A stretch of 64,000 nucleotides of DNA, from contig CAMYAB010000009.1 in NCBI GenBank assembly GCA_947253625.1, positions 3,473 through 67,472 of the forward strand. Direction: 5' to 3'. Shown here piece by piece: positions 1-7,905 of this stretch. Position 1 is the first letter of the stretch; each line of letters begins with the position of its first letter. This stretch comes from an uncultured Porphyromonadaceae bacterium. Lineage in GTDB: Bacteria > Bacteroidota > Bacteroidia > Bacteroidales > Porphyromonadaceae. Position numbers and translations under genes: made by a program. The notes below the pieces were generated by a model. The model did no database searches, was not told where the DNA came from, and saw only the letters and a program-made list of their open reading frames with translations.

Positions 1-573
1 GGGGGAGACTACTCCTGGGATAACGACGAATCTGTTGGGGAGAACTTCGATGACCTCGGCAATGCAAATACCGCTGTCCATCTGAACAGTATACCCCGGC
101 GAATCATGCCATCCCCGGCCGGCAACAACTTCATGATGTTTCCTCAGCAGTTGACTGCATGTGACTACGGTGTTGACAAGAATGGCTACCTGATTGAGCC
201 GGATGGTACTTTCAATGGCGCCTACATCGGTGTGATGATGCAGGTGACCGAAAACGGCGTCCCCCTCTACCCCACAGCCGATCAGATGGCCGCCGACCCC
301 CATGCCTACATCATCGGCACAGTGCCTATCAATACACTTTGGGAAGCAGGTAAGAAGTACACCTACGTGCTGGATTTTACCAACGGTATCGGCTTACACC
401 CTCCAAAAAAGATGCGTCACATCCCCGAGCCCAACCCCGGTGTGACCCCCGCTCCCCATTACGTGGAGCCTTTGTGCCCCGATGGCCCCATTTATCCGGG
501 TAAGCCCCTTCTGGGTGAGCCCCTCGGTTTTGTTCTGAAAATATTCGACCTTGCACTGGACTACCACGGATAA
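1..573 (+). CDS. Fimbrillin-family protein, C-terminal part (5' end outside window)
   Basis: The frame is open from base 1, so the gene begins upstream and only about 190 C-terminal residues are visible. They match the C-terminal half of the next gene almost motif for motif: DDLGNA, a GNNF-M--PQQLTA segment, a GAYI-VMMQV strand, an INTLWEAGKKYTY segment, then a proline-rich NPGVTPAP tail. Fimbrillins of this kind are surface lipoproteins that polymerise into thin fimbriae by donor-strand exchange of the C-terminal region after proteolytic maturation. The neighbour is a paralogue 73 bases downstream, so the two are probably co-transcribed. Whether this copy has its own lipobox cannot be seen. 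Confidence 0.75.
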   Translation, partial: GGDYSWDNDESVGENFDDLGNANTAVHLNSIPRRIMPSPAGNNFMMFPQQLTACDYGVDKNGYLIEPDGTFNGAYIGVMMQVTENGVPLYPTADQMAADPHAYIIGTVPINTLWEAGKKYTYVLDFTNGIGLHPPKKMRHIPEPNPGVTPAPHYVEPLCPDGPIYPGKPLLGEPLGFVLKIFDLALDYHG

Positions 574-646
574 ACAAGCGTGGAACAGTAGCTTTCCGAA
601 GAGTGTTCTTTTTATTTTTAATTTTCAACAATACGTTTTTTCCAAC

Positions 647-1840
647 ATGAAGAAAAACTACCTAATGCTTGCGGCTACTGCCGCAACGGTGATGGCTTTC
701 TCCGCCTGCAACAAGATGGAGACGATCAACGCCGTCAGTGAGACAGGGAGCATCAGCTTCCGCACCAACCTCGACTACGCCCGTCTGCGTGGCACTGAGG
801 TCAACCTCCAGTCTCTCCAGCAGTCCGGCTTCAAGGTCTATGCTGACAAAGAGGGGCAGAGGTACTTCGACGAGCGGGTGAGCTACGGTACACCCATCCC
901 CAACCGCTGGTCGACAGTCACTCCCTACTACTGGCCCGATGCCGGTACGGTGAAGTTTTGGGCGTACGAAAACGATGGAGCCGGCACGGCAACGGTGAAC
1001 TCTACCGAGCAAAAGATCACAAACTTTACGCCTGCCGAGGCTCATAGTTCTACAGCGGCAATGGTAGAGCTGCAGAAAGATCTGGTCGTAGCCTACGGCG
1101 AGGGTACCAAGGCTGCGAATGAGAGCACCGGCTTGCAACTGACGTTCAAGCACGCACTGGCTCAGATCGAGATCAAGGCTAAGAACGACAACCCAACCCG
1201 CACAGTCAAGGTGCTGGGTGTACAGATCGTCGGTGTGGATGGCAAGGCTACCCTCACACTCCCGACCAACAACACAGAGCTCGCATGGGCAAATAACGAA
1301 GAGGTGAACGGCAGCAACGGTGCACACTACGATGATCTCGGCAATGCAACCACCGCCGTTGAGCTGGACGGTACGCCAAAGCGAATCATGAAGACCACAG
1401 CGGGTAACAACTTCATGCTGATCCCTCAGCAGCTGACAGCCTGGAACTACACGGAGGAGGCAGCAACCAAGAACTTCACCGGTGCCTACATTGCTGTGAT
1501 GATGCAGGTGAGCGAAAACGGTGCACCCCGCTTCCCCACTGCCACCCAGCTGGCTGCCAACCCCCACGCCTACATCGTTGGTACTGTGGCCATCAATACG
1601 CTATGGGAAGCAGGTAAGAAGTACACCTACCAGCTGGACTTCACCAACGGTGTCGGCAACATGCCCCCCTCAAAGCACCCTGAGCCAACACCCAACCCGG
1701 GTGTGACCCCCGCACCCGGTCGCGTGGTACCCTCTCCTGTCACCCCTGATCCCGGTCAGCCCATCCTGGGTCAGCCGATCAGCTTCACGGTTGAGGTAAC
1801 TGACTATGTCAATGTCGACCAGGGCGTAGCCATGCCCTAA
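647..1840 (+). CDS. Fimbrillin-family lipoprotein
   Basis: The 397-residue protein begins with a lipoprotein signal peptide (MKKNYLMLAA..., lipobox FSAC, Cys about residue 21). I chose the ATG at 647 rather than an in-frame ATG at 551, because 551 lies inside the preceding gene and would put about 32 residues in front of the signal peptide. The mature protein has fimbrillin-like N- and C-terminal beta domains: an early SISFRTNL strand, a middle AHALAQIEIKAK-like helix-strand, and a C-terminal INTLWEAGKKYTYQLDF segment followed by a Pro-rich NPGVTPAP linker. It is a paralogue of the gene just upstream. It is likely a structural or anchor subunit of a surface fimbria; which one cannot be told from sequence alone. 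Confidence 0.8.
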   Translation: MKKNYLMLAATAATVMAFSACNKMETINAVSETGSISFRTNLDYARLRGTEVNLQSLQQSGFKVYADKEGQRYFDERVSYGTPIPNRWSTVTPYYWPDAGTVKFWAYENDGAGTATVNSTEQKITNFTPAEAHSSTAAMVELQKDLVVAYGEGTKAANESTGLQLTFKHALAQIEIKAKNDNPTRTVKVLGVQIVGVDGKATLTLPTNNTELAWANNEEVNGSNGAHYDDLGNATTAVELDGTPKRIMKTTAGNNFMLIPQQLTAWNYTEEAATKNFTGAYIAVMMQVSENGAPRFPTATQLAANPHAYIVGTVAINTLWEAGKKYTYQLDFTNGVGNMPPSKHPEPTPNPGVTPAPGRVVPSPVTPDPGQPILGQPISFTVEVTDYVNVDQGVAMP

Positions 1841-1985
1841 GGTTGACGGCTGAGTAGTCGACTATATGCCGGAGGGGGTTGGACAACCTCAGCGGTTGGG
1901 GCTCCGTGCCTCTCCCCCTCCGGCAACCACACAAGAGTATGACCGGAGCTTGCTCCGAAGCCTGGACACACACAACGGAAGAGAT

Positions 1986-4439
1986 ATGATACAAAAGAGC
2001 ATTACTAAAATAGGACACAGCCACACCCCTCATTGGCTCGCCACACTGGTCGCAGTGGCACTCAGTGCCACCGGTTGCAGATCCGACCTCCCTATCGGTG
2101 CCGACTCGGACGAGCCATCGGAGGCACTGGCCTTTCAGGTTCGGACAGACGGTGCCTTTGCCTCACTGCCGGAGGGCAACGCCACACGAAGCGCAGAGGA
2201 CCGAAGCGACACCACCTATGTGGTGCCGCTCGAGCTGACACCGATCGGAGCGACGAGCGCCGATGCCGCCGGCAAGCGTCCGCAGTACTATCTCCATATC
2301 CGGGTCACCGACTGGGACGAAGCCTCCGATACCCCCGACAACAACTCGTCACCCACACGCGCCACCCTCTACAACACAAATACGATCGACAACATCGGCA
2401 TCTACGGGATTACTTGGAAAGGTAAGTTTCCGCAACGGGACTACCGAGCTGGCATAGTTAGGTACAGTTATGACTCTACGACTGCTGCAACTAGAAAAAA
2501 ACTGATTGTCAACGAAAAGTTGACACGCAGCAATGGTTTCAAGAGTGCTTATTGGTGGAGAAAAGATATTCATCAAGATGAAAGACTTCGGATCTACGCC
2601 TATGCTCCATACAATGCCCAAGGCATAGATTTTGACAGTTTTGATGATGACTACAACACCTCGGCGCAGCATCTGTCGAATGTTTGGAATAAAACTAGGG
2701 CTTTTTTCTATACCAACCCTACAGATCCGGCTCAGCAACAGGATCTGCTCCTCGGTGAAATTTATGATTTGGGTTGTAAATATTATCCAGATCTTCTTAA
2801 AAGGGTCGGCATTCTCGATAGGTATTACCACCGCACCCACTCTCTTGAAAATTTGACCATGCGCCATGCGTTAACTGCGCTACGGTTTGAGTTGGGGAAG
2901 GGATTCCTGGCTGGAACGGTGAAGAGTATTAGTTTTAGTAATGTTTATACTAAAGGAAAATGTTATTACTCCCCGCGATATGTTTATGGTAGTCATATCT
3001 ACTATATTGATGGCCTTTTGTGTCGTTGGGACCCCAGTAGCTACAGCATGAGGCAGGACGTCACCATTCCGATCAACAAGAGCCACGCAGGAGCTGCCGG
3101 TACGCAGCTGCTCGATGAGCCTTATCTGGTGATACCGCAAGATATGAGCAACAAGAAGATGACCCTGCGAGGTAGCGATCGGTACGGTGACTTTGAGCTG
3201 ACCTATAACTTTCCGAGTGATTATAAGTGGGGGGGTGGTAGACTTATCACCTATACCATCTCCGACACGCGTCAGCTCAAGGAAGAGTACACGCTGAGTG
3301 CCGACAAGGACAAGCTGATGTTTCCCTACTTGTGGGATGGTAACTCCGAAGAGGTCGTGCGGGTGACGGCAAACAAGATTGTGTCGCGGAAGGGCACCAA
3401 GACTTTCACCACCCCACTCAACCTCGACGACCTAGCGATCATCCCATCGGATCCCGACCAAATAATCATCACGAAAAATCAGGTGACCAATAGTTTCACT
3501 GTCAAGGTTAAGCCTAACATAGGACTCACGGATAAGATCTTCGAGGGGCGTATTACCATCCGGATCCTGCCCTCTGCCTCCAACCAAGCCAAGGAGATCG
3601 TACTACCGGTGTACCAGGGGTTCTTCAATCCGCTGTACTTATTTGCGGAGCACAACATGGTTGACACCAAGGGTACTTTTGACACCGAGGGCCGAGTGCT
3701 GAAGCGCTTTACGTGGCGCGAAGCCATGGCCTACGACACCACCCCGGCTCGCCTCGGCAACGAGATCTACTACCTGCCGACGATTGAGGAGTGGGCCGCG
3801 ATCATCCCGCCGAACTATGATGGTCGTAATGGGGTTGTTCATGGCTTCAAGCTCTTTCTTACTGGCGACCATAATGAATACAATCAGAAATTCAATAGGG
3901 TCTTTCAGGGGAGGAAGGTGCGAAGTGCCGGAACGGACCTACTCATGAGTGGTCACCTGGAGTATCGCAAGGACGAGGACCTCGCACCCGTGGATGGCGA
4001 GGAAAACTGTCAGGTCTATGCCACCTACACCTACACCTCCATCGACAACCCCGAGCAACAGCTCCATGTGATAGCGCGCTATAAACGCTTGGGTACCGGC
4101 CCCAACAGTGCTCTCCGTATATACATGATGCGGACCGAGAGGGCATACTCCATATCAGAGGCGACAAGTAGTAGTGTGGACTGGAATTCGCCTTGCGTGG
4201 TGTCTCGCGACTTTTACTGGGGTGTGCCTGATATACATGACGTTATCCCTATGGAAAGCTACTGCTCTACAACCAAGTGCACCAACCCACTTCTCTCGGA
4301 GCCAGCTAGGTACTCCTTAACCCTCCTTCTGGATGGCGCAGTTGAATTTGACATCTGGTATGAGAGAATCCCTGCCTCTATTCGGCTGGTGGTGCGAGAT
4401 CTGAGTTCGAAGTATCCCTCCCGCCCACGTCACGATTGA
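1986..4439 (+). CDS. Large fimbrial accessory or tip lipoprotein (fimbrillin family)
   Basis: An 817-residue lipoprotein, with ATG 1986 chosen because it gives a clean signal peptide ending in SATGC (Cys 31); a purine-rich GGAAGAG lies just upstream. The first third resembles fimbrillins (TRATLYNTNTIDNIGIYG, a LTMRHALTALRFELG strand). The middle carries a FTWREAMAYDTTPARLG segment followed by YYLPTIEEWAAIIP. That kind of motif occurs in accessory fimbrial proteins and other Bacteroidetes surface lipoproteins that belong to fimbrial loci. It follows the two fimbrillins by 145 bases on the same strand, so by position it is probably a tip, accessory or assembly component. Base composition dips toward AT around 2440-3000, unlike its flanks, which may reflect recombination within a variable surface protein. 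Confidence 0.65.
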   Translation: MIQKSITKIGHSHTPHWLATLVAVALSATGCRSDLPIGADSDEPSEALAFQVRTDGAFASLPEGNATRSAEDRSDTTYVVPLELTPIGATSADAAGKRPQYYLHIRVTDWDEASDTPDNNSSPTRATLYNTNTIDNIGIYGITWKGKFPQRDYRAGIVRYSYDSTTAATRKKLIVNEKLTRSNGFKSAYWWRKDIHQDERLRIYAYAPYNAQGIDFDSFDDDYNTSAQHLSNVWNKTRAFFYTNPTDPAQQQDLLLGEIYDLGCKYYPDLLKRVGILDRYYHRTHSLENLTMRHALTALRFELGKGFLAGTVKSISFSNVYTKGKCYYSPRYVYGSHIYYIDGLLCRWDPSSYSMRQDVTIPINKSHAGAAGTQLLDEPYLVIPQDMSNKKMTLRGSDRYGDFELTYNFPSDYKWGGGRLITYTISDTRQLKEEYTLSADKDKLMFPYLWDGNSEEVVRVTANKIVSRKGTKTFTTPLNLDDLAIIPSDPDQIIITKNQVTNSFTVKVKPNIGLTDKIFEGRITIRILPSASNQAKEIVLPVYQGFFNPLYLFAEHNMVDTKGTFDTEGRVLKRFTWREAMAYDTTPARLGNEIYYLPTIEEWAAIIPPNYDGRNGVVHGFKLFLTGDHNEYNQKFNRVFQGRKVRSAGTDLLMSGHLEYRKDEDLAPVDGEENCQVYATYTYTSIDNPEQQLHVIARYKRLGTGPNSALRIYMMRTERAYSISEATSSSVDWNSPCVVSRDFYWGVPDIHDVIPMESYCSTTKCTNPLLSEPARYSLTLLLDGAVEFDIWYERIPASIRLVVRDLSSKYPSRPRHD

Positions 4440-4534
4440 GGACCATGGTCCGGCAGGCGGTGTCGCCTACAAGCGTCATGCGCCGGTCGTCTATGCGATA
4501 CCGTACAGCGGTGAGTAGTCCTGCTCACGCTTTT

Positions 4535-4598
4535 CCCCACCTTCCCCCGTTTTGTGCCCGGTTGGGCCTTCGGGAGGGGGTGGGGTCGTTTTTTTTGA
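4535..4598 (+). terminator. Probable intrinsic terminator after fimbrial genes
   Basis: CCCCACC at 4535-4541 can pair with GGTGGGG at 4579-4585, enclosing a smaller hairpin (GCCC/GGGC), and the structure is followed by TCG and eight T residues. The stem is imperfect. Confidence 0.45.
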
Positions 4599-4807
4599 TC
4601 GGGTCGGTAGCCCAGGGTTCGCCCCCAATAATTCAGAAAAACGGATGGGAGTGGAAGAGGTCTCCGGTACACGCTTTCGCCTCAGTTGTCTCTTCTGCCC
4701 GATATATTTTGGTATATTGTCGAAAACAACACTTCCACAGGCATCGGCGGTCCTCACTCTTGAGGGTGGGGCAAGCGTGCTATGGGAGGATAACCGGGTC
4801 TACGTGA

Positions 4808-4815
4808 CAACTTTG
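4808..4815 (+). promoter_or_regulatory. Possible -7 promoter element of the lipid cassette
   Basis: CAACTTTG differs from the Bacteroidetes consensus TAnnTTTG at one base; the surrounding ACTTTGCACCG is identical to the stronger site at 18408. It sits only 9 bases before the ATG at 4825, so the mRNA would be almost leaderless if this site is used. Confidence 0.35.
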
Positions 4816-4824
4816 CACCGATAT

Positions 4825-5289
4825 ATGTTCAGAGGAAAAACAATAGTGTACACATCAGGGACATTCGACATGTTTCATGCCAACCACCTGCGTATGATCA
4901 ACTACGCACGTGCCTTGGGCGACATCCTGATCGTGGGGATCAGCACGGACGAGCTGGTCAAGAGCTACAAGCCCGCTCCCATCATCCCATTTGAGGAGCG
5001 GCGAGAGATCATCGAGGCGCTCAAGGCTCCCGACATTGTCATCCCACAGCACTCGCTCAACCATACGGAGATCGTCCGGAAGCTCAATATTGATGCTTTT
5101 GTGGTGGGTGACGACTGGGAGGGCAAGTATGATTACCTGCGGGACTTGGGTGTGCAAGTCTTTTATTTCCCCTACGGCACCGGGGTGTCGAGTACTCATA
5201 TCAAGGAAGCAGTGGCAGAGTCCTACCACGCTCGTCTGGTCAAGGAGCAGGCCCAAAAGCCCAATCCCGAGAAAGAGGAGCTCCGGTAA
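4825..5289 (+). CDS. Nucleotidyltransferase of the glycerol-3-phosphate/ethanolamine-phosphate cytidylyltransferase type
   Basis: A 154-residue protein of about the normal length for TagD-like cytidylyltransferases, which couple CTP to a phospho-alcohol to give a CDP-alcohol. The N-terminal GTFDMFHANH corresponds to the nucleotide-binding HxGH loop, but the Gly is Asn (H18-A-N-H21). FVVGDDWEGKYDY and a GVSSTHIKE segment (residues 120-127) correspond to the usual substrate region and the ISTT-type motif. An in-frame frame extends back to 4552 but crosses a terminator and is not homologous, so ATG 4825 is used. It heads a plus-strand cassette with a reductase, a CDP-alcohol phosphotransferase and an acyltransferase, so it probably makes the activated head group. 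An adenylyltransferase role cannot be excluded. Confidence 0.7.
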   Translation: MFRGKTIVYTSGTFDMFHANHLRMINYARALGDILIVGISTDELVKSYKPAPIIPFEERREIIEALKAPDIVIPQHSLNHTEIVRKLNIDAFVVGDDWEGKYDYLRDLGVQVFYFPYGTGVSSTHIKEAVAESYHARLVKEQAQKPNPEKEELR

Positions 5290-5304
5290 AGTCGCCATGC
5301 GTGC

Positions 5305-6048
5305 ATGAGTATGCCCAACCGAATACTGATCACCGGTGGTACCAAGGGAATAGGCCGAGCCGCCGCTGAGGCCCTTCTCGCCTCTCCGCAGACGGAGGCT
5401 GTGTGGCTGACCTATGCTACGGATGCCGTGTCGGCGGAGTGCTGCCGTGCGGAGCTTCAGAGTGCGCACCCCGGCAAGGAGGTGTCTGTCTTTGCTCTGG
5501 ACGTGACGGATCCCGATGCGCCCAAGCAGGTGGTGGACAGGATCGTCGCCACCGGCAAGTGCCCCACCGCTGTCCTCTACAATGCCAATATTACGTACCG
5601 AGAGGAGTTTGGTGCGTACGATCCGGCGAAGTGGGCCGCGACGTTTGCCGGAAATGTCCACTTTCCCGTCTTTTTGACCCAGATGCTAGCCCCGATGATG
5701 CCGAGGGGTGGGGTTTTTGTATTCACCGGCTCCATGATGGCAGTCCAGCCACACGGTACCTCTCTCGCCTATGGAGTGACCAAGAGTGCGGTGCATGCTC
5801 TGGTCCGAAACTTGGTCAAGCACTTGGAGCCCTATCAGCATCGGACCGTCGGTATAGCACCGGGGTTCGTCGACACCGAGTGGCAGAAAAACAAGCCGGC
5901 CGAGATCCGGCAAAGTATAGAGAAAAAGGTCGCCCTGCACCGCTTTGCCACTCCGGACGAGGTGGGGGAGCTCTTTCGCCTAGCGGTGGAAAACACCTAC
6001 CTCAATGGCGACATCATCACCATATCGGGTGGCTACTGCTACCAATAA
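5305..6048 (+). CDS. Short-chain dehydrogenase/reductase (SDR)
   Basis: A 247-residue classical SDR with the dinucleotide-binding TGGTKGIG loop (residues 10-17), a YNAN strand equivalent to the NNAG motif, and the catalytic Tyr156-x3-Lys160 (YGVTK). The C-terminal ISGGY ending is also typical. It resembles the FabG branch, but sits 15 bases after the cytidylyltransferase and 28 bases before the CDP-alcohol phosphotransferase rather than with fatty-acid genes. The inference is that it reduces a keto precursor of the lipid head group or of the acyl chain. The substrate is unknown. ATG 5311 is an alternative start that loses two residues. Confidence 0.75.
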   Translation: MSMPNRILITGGTKGIGRAAAEALLASPQTEAVWLTYATDAVSAECCRAELQSAHPGKEVSVFALDVTDPDAPKQVVDRIVATGKCPTAVLYNANITYREEFGAYDPAKWAATFAGNVHFPVFLTQMLAPMMPRGGVFVFTGSMMAVQPHGTSLAYGVTKSAVHALVRNLVKHLEPYQHRTVGIAPGFVDTEWQKNKPAEIRQSIEKKVALHRFATPDEVGELFRLAVENTYLNGDIITISGGYCYQ

Positions 6049-6076
6049 CCCACAACCCTGACAACAAAACCCAACC

Positions 6077-6982
6077 ATGTCTCAAATCGAAATAGAGCTG
6101 GAAGAAAGCCCCGAATACCTCAGTTCGCTCAAGTCCTTGGAGACCGAAAACCTAGTTGATCGCATCTTTTATAGGCCGATTGGTTTTCGGATCGCCCGGT
6201 GTTTGCGGCATACGCCCATCACCCCCAACCTCGTCACCGTCGTCAGCATCTTTGTCGGGATGGCGGGTGCTTGGTGCTTTCGCTACCCCTCTCTGTACCT
6301 GACCCTCTTGGCGATACTGCTCATGGTGAGTGCCAATATTCTGGACTGCGTGGACGGTCAGCTGGCGCGTCTCACGGGTCGCTACTCCCCTATCGGTCGT
6401 ATCCTCGACGGTATGGCAGGTGACTTTTGGTTCATCACCCTGTATGTGGCACTGAGCCTGAGGATATACGAGCAGTATGGGTGCTGGGTCATCTTCCCGG
6501 TAGCGGTACTGTCGATGCTGAGCCACTTTCAGCAAGCTTTTGTGACGGACTACTACAAGACCCTGCACCTGCGCTTCATCAGCCCCGATACCGGCAAGGA
6601 ATTTGCGACCTATGCCCAAGTGCTGGATCGGTACAACCGTATGCCGAGCGGGTACAAGCGGGTGTTTTTCAGGCTCTATGTCTGGTACACCTATCTCCAA
6701 GGCAGGATCACGCCGGATATGGGGCGGATGCTGAGCCTCCTCCGGTGGGACCGGCTCACGCACGAGGAGTGTGAGCGCTTCCGAGCCGGTAGCCGGATCA
6801 TCATGAAGTTGGTGGACCTCATGACCTTCAATGGCCGGACGATCCCGCTATTCATCATCGCACTCACCGGTCAGGTGTGGCTCTACTTTGTGTACGAGGT
6901 GGTCTTCCTGAATATCGTCCTCTACACGGCGCGAAAGCAGCACGAGATGCTTTGTCGCGAGTTCACGGCTCAGCTCCGGTAA
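6077..6982 (+). CDS. CDP-alcohol phosphatidyltransferase family membrane enzyme
   Basis: A 301-residue integral membrane protein. Residues 90-98 read DCVDGQLAR, the start of the CDP-alcohol phosphotransferase signature D-x2-DG-x2-AR-x8-G-x3-D-x3-D, followed by G107 and D111. The last Asp is not at the expected residue 115 (Gly) but at 116, an oddity. Hydrophobic segments surround residues 50-90, 115-160 and 255-285. These enzymes transfer a phospho-alcohol from a CDP-activated donor to a second alcohol in the membrane. Between a cytidylyltransferase and an acyltransferase, it is the likely committed step of a phospholipid pathway whose head group I cannot name. Confidence 0.8.
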   Translation: MSQIEIELEESPEYLSSLKSLETENLVDRIFYRPIGFRIARCLRHTPITPNLVTVVSIFVGMAGAWCFRYPSLYLTLLAILLMVSANILDCVDGQLARLTGRYSPIGRILDGMAGDFWFITLYVALSLRIYEQYGCWVIFPVAVLSMLSHFQQAFVTDYYKTLHLRFISPDTGKEFATYAQVLDRYNRMPSGYKRVFFRLYVWYTYLQGRITPDMGRMLSLLRWDRLTHEECERFRAGSRIIMKLVDLMTFNGRTIPLFIIALTGQVWLYFVYEVVFLNIVLYTARKQHEMLCREFTAQLR

Positions 6983-6988
6983 TCCGCT

Positions 6989-7843
6989 ATGAGCAAGTAC
7001 GACCCCACCAAAGTCCTCACCCTGGAGGATCTGGGAGATATCCTAGGTCCTTTCTTTAGGACCTCTCTCGGCCGAGTGGTCGGGAGGTTGCTCTTCAGGG
7101 TCTCCGGAGTGGATGGTGTCAATGCCATCTCGGGACGCCACTGGGAGCTACGGCATGCGGCCTTTGCACAAGCGGTGCTGGACGACCCGGATGTGCAGGT
7201 CGGCTACCGGATCCACGGTCGGGAAAACCTGGACTCCATGATGGCCGAAAAGTCATTCCTGACCGTCTCCAACCACCCCTTCGGTGGCTTGGACGGACTG
7301 ATACTGGTGGCGATCATTGGGCAGATACGCCCGGACTTTAAGGTCTTGGTCAATAACTTCCTGACCAATATCACCCCGCTCACCGACACTTGGATACCGA
7401 TACAGCCCCGCAAAAACAAAAAGAACTACCGGCATGCCCCGGAGAAAAATATCTCCGGACTGCGCATGGTCGCCGCTCAGCTCGCCGAGGGGCATCCCAT
7501 GGGCATCTTCCCTGCCGGAGGCATCGCACACTACGATTGGGCTAAAGGGGCACCGAAGGAGCAACCCTGGCAGATGAATAGCATCCGCATCCTCAAGCGA
7601 GCCGAGCAGCCGATATATCCTGTGATGTTTGGGGGGCAAAACTCCCGCCTCTTTTACCTACTCTCTCGCCTTAGCTACAACCTCAATCTCCTCCGGATAC
7701 CGGCCGAGATGCTCAACAAAAGAGGCCGTACCATCGATGTCTACATAGGGGAGCCCATCCGTCCGAGTGAGTTGGAGGCCCTGCCCACCCTGGAGGCTAC
7801 ACGCGACTACCTCATGAGCCGGTGCCTGGGACTAATCAAGTAA
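6989..7843 (+). CDS. PlsC/hemolysin-type lipid acyltransferase
   Basis: A 284-residue membrane-associated acyltransferase. The catalytic block is SNHPFGGLDG (His96), in which His and Asp are separated by five residues rather than the four of classical HX4D enzymes; this form resembles the hemolysin-like lysolipid acyltransferases that make amino-acid lipids in Bacteroidetes and others. A FPAGGIAHY segment (about 172-180) corresponds to the acceptor-binding FPEG motif. It starts 6 bases after the CDP-alcohol phosphotransferase, so the two are translated together. It likely acylates a lysolipid; a role in glycine-lipid synthesis is possible but not shown. Confidence 0.75.
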   Translation: MSKYDPTKVLTLEDLGDILGPFFRTSLGRVVGRLLFRVSGVDGVNAISGRHWELRHAAFAQAVLDDPDVQVGYRIHGRENLDSMMAEKSFLTVSNHPFGGLDGLILVAIIGQIRPDFKVLVNNFLTNITPLTDTWIPIQPRKNKKNYRHAPEKNISGLRMVAAQLAEGHPMGIFPAGGIAHYDWAKGAPKEQPWQMNSIRILKRAEQPIYPVMFGGQNSRLFYLLSRLSYNLNLLRIPAEMLNKRGRTIDVYIGEPIRPSELEALPTLEATRDYLMSRCLGLIK

Positions 7844-7871
7844 GCCACACACCGCTCTCGTCGGAATTGGC

Positions 7872-7879
7872 TAATTTTG
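7872..7879 (+). promoter_or_regulatory. -7 promoter element TAATTTTG
   Basis: This is an exact TAnnTTTG match, 26 bases before the ATG of the Ig-like lipoprotein gene and 28 bases after the acyltransferase stop. Confidence 0.55.
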
Positions 7880-7905
7880 CCCACAAAAGTCTACCTCAGT
7901 ATCCG

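Larger units (their letters stand above)
4440..4824. other. Intergenic stretch between fimbrial and lipid genes
   Basis: No gene is supported here. It holds a GC-rich hairpin with a T-run (about 4535-4598), which fits an end for the fimbrial operon, and a weak promoter at 4808-4815. Frames that cross it in both directions have no recognisable domains. Confidence 0.5.

Noticed and set aside
4552..4824. A 91-residue N-terminal extension of the cytidylyltransferase
   Set aside because: It crosses a probable terminator and the -7 element and contains nothing like the family; the domain starts directly after ATG 4825.
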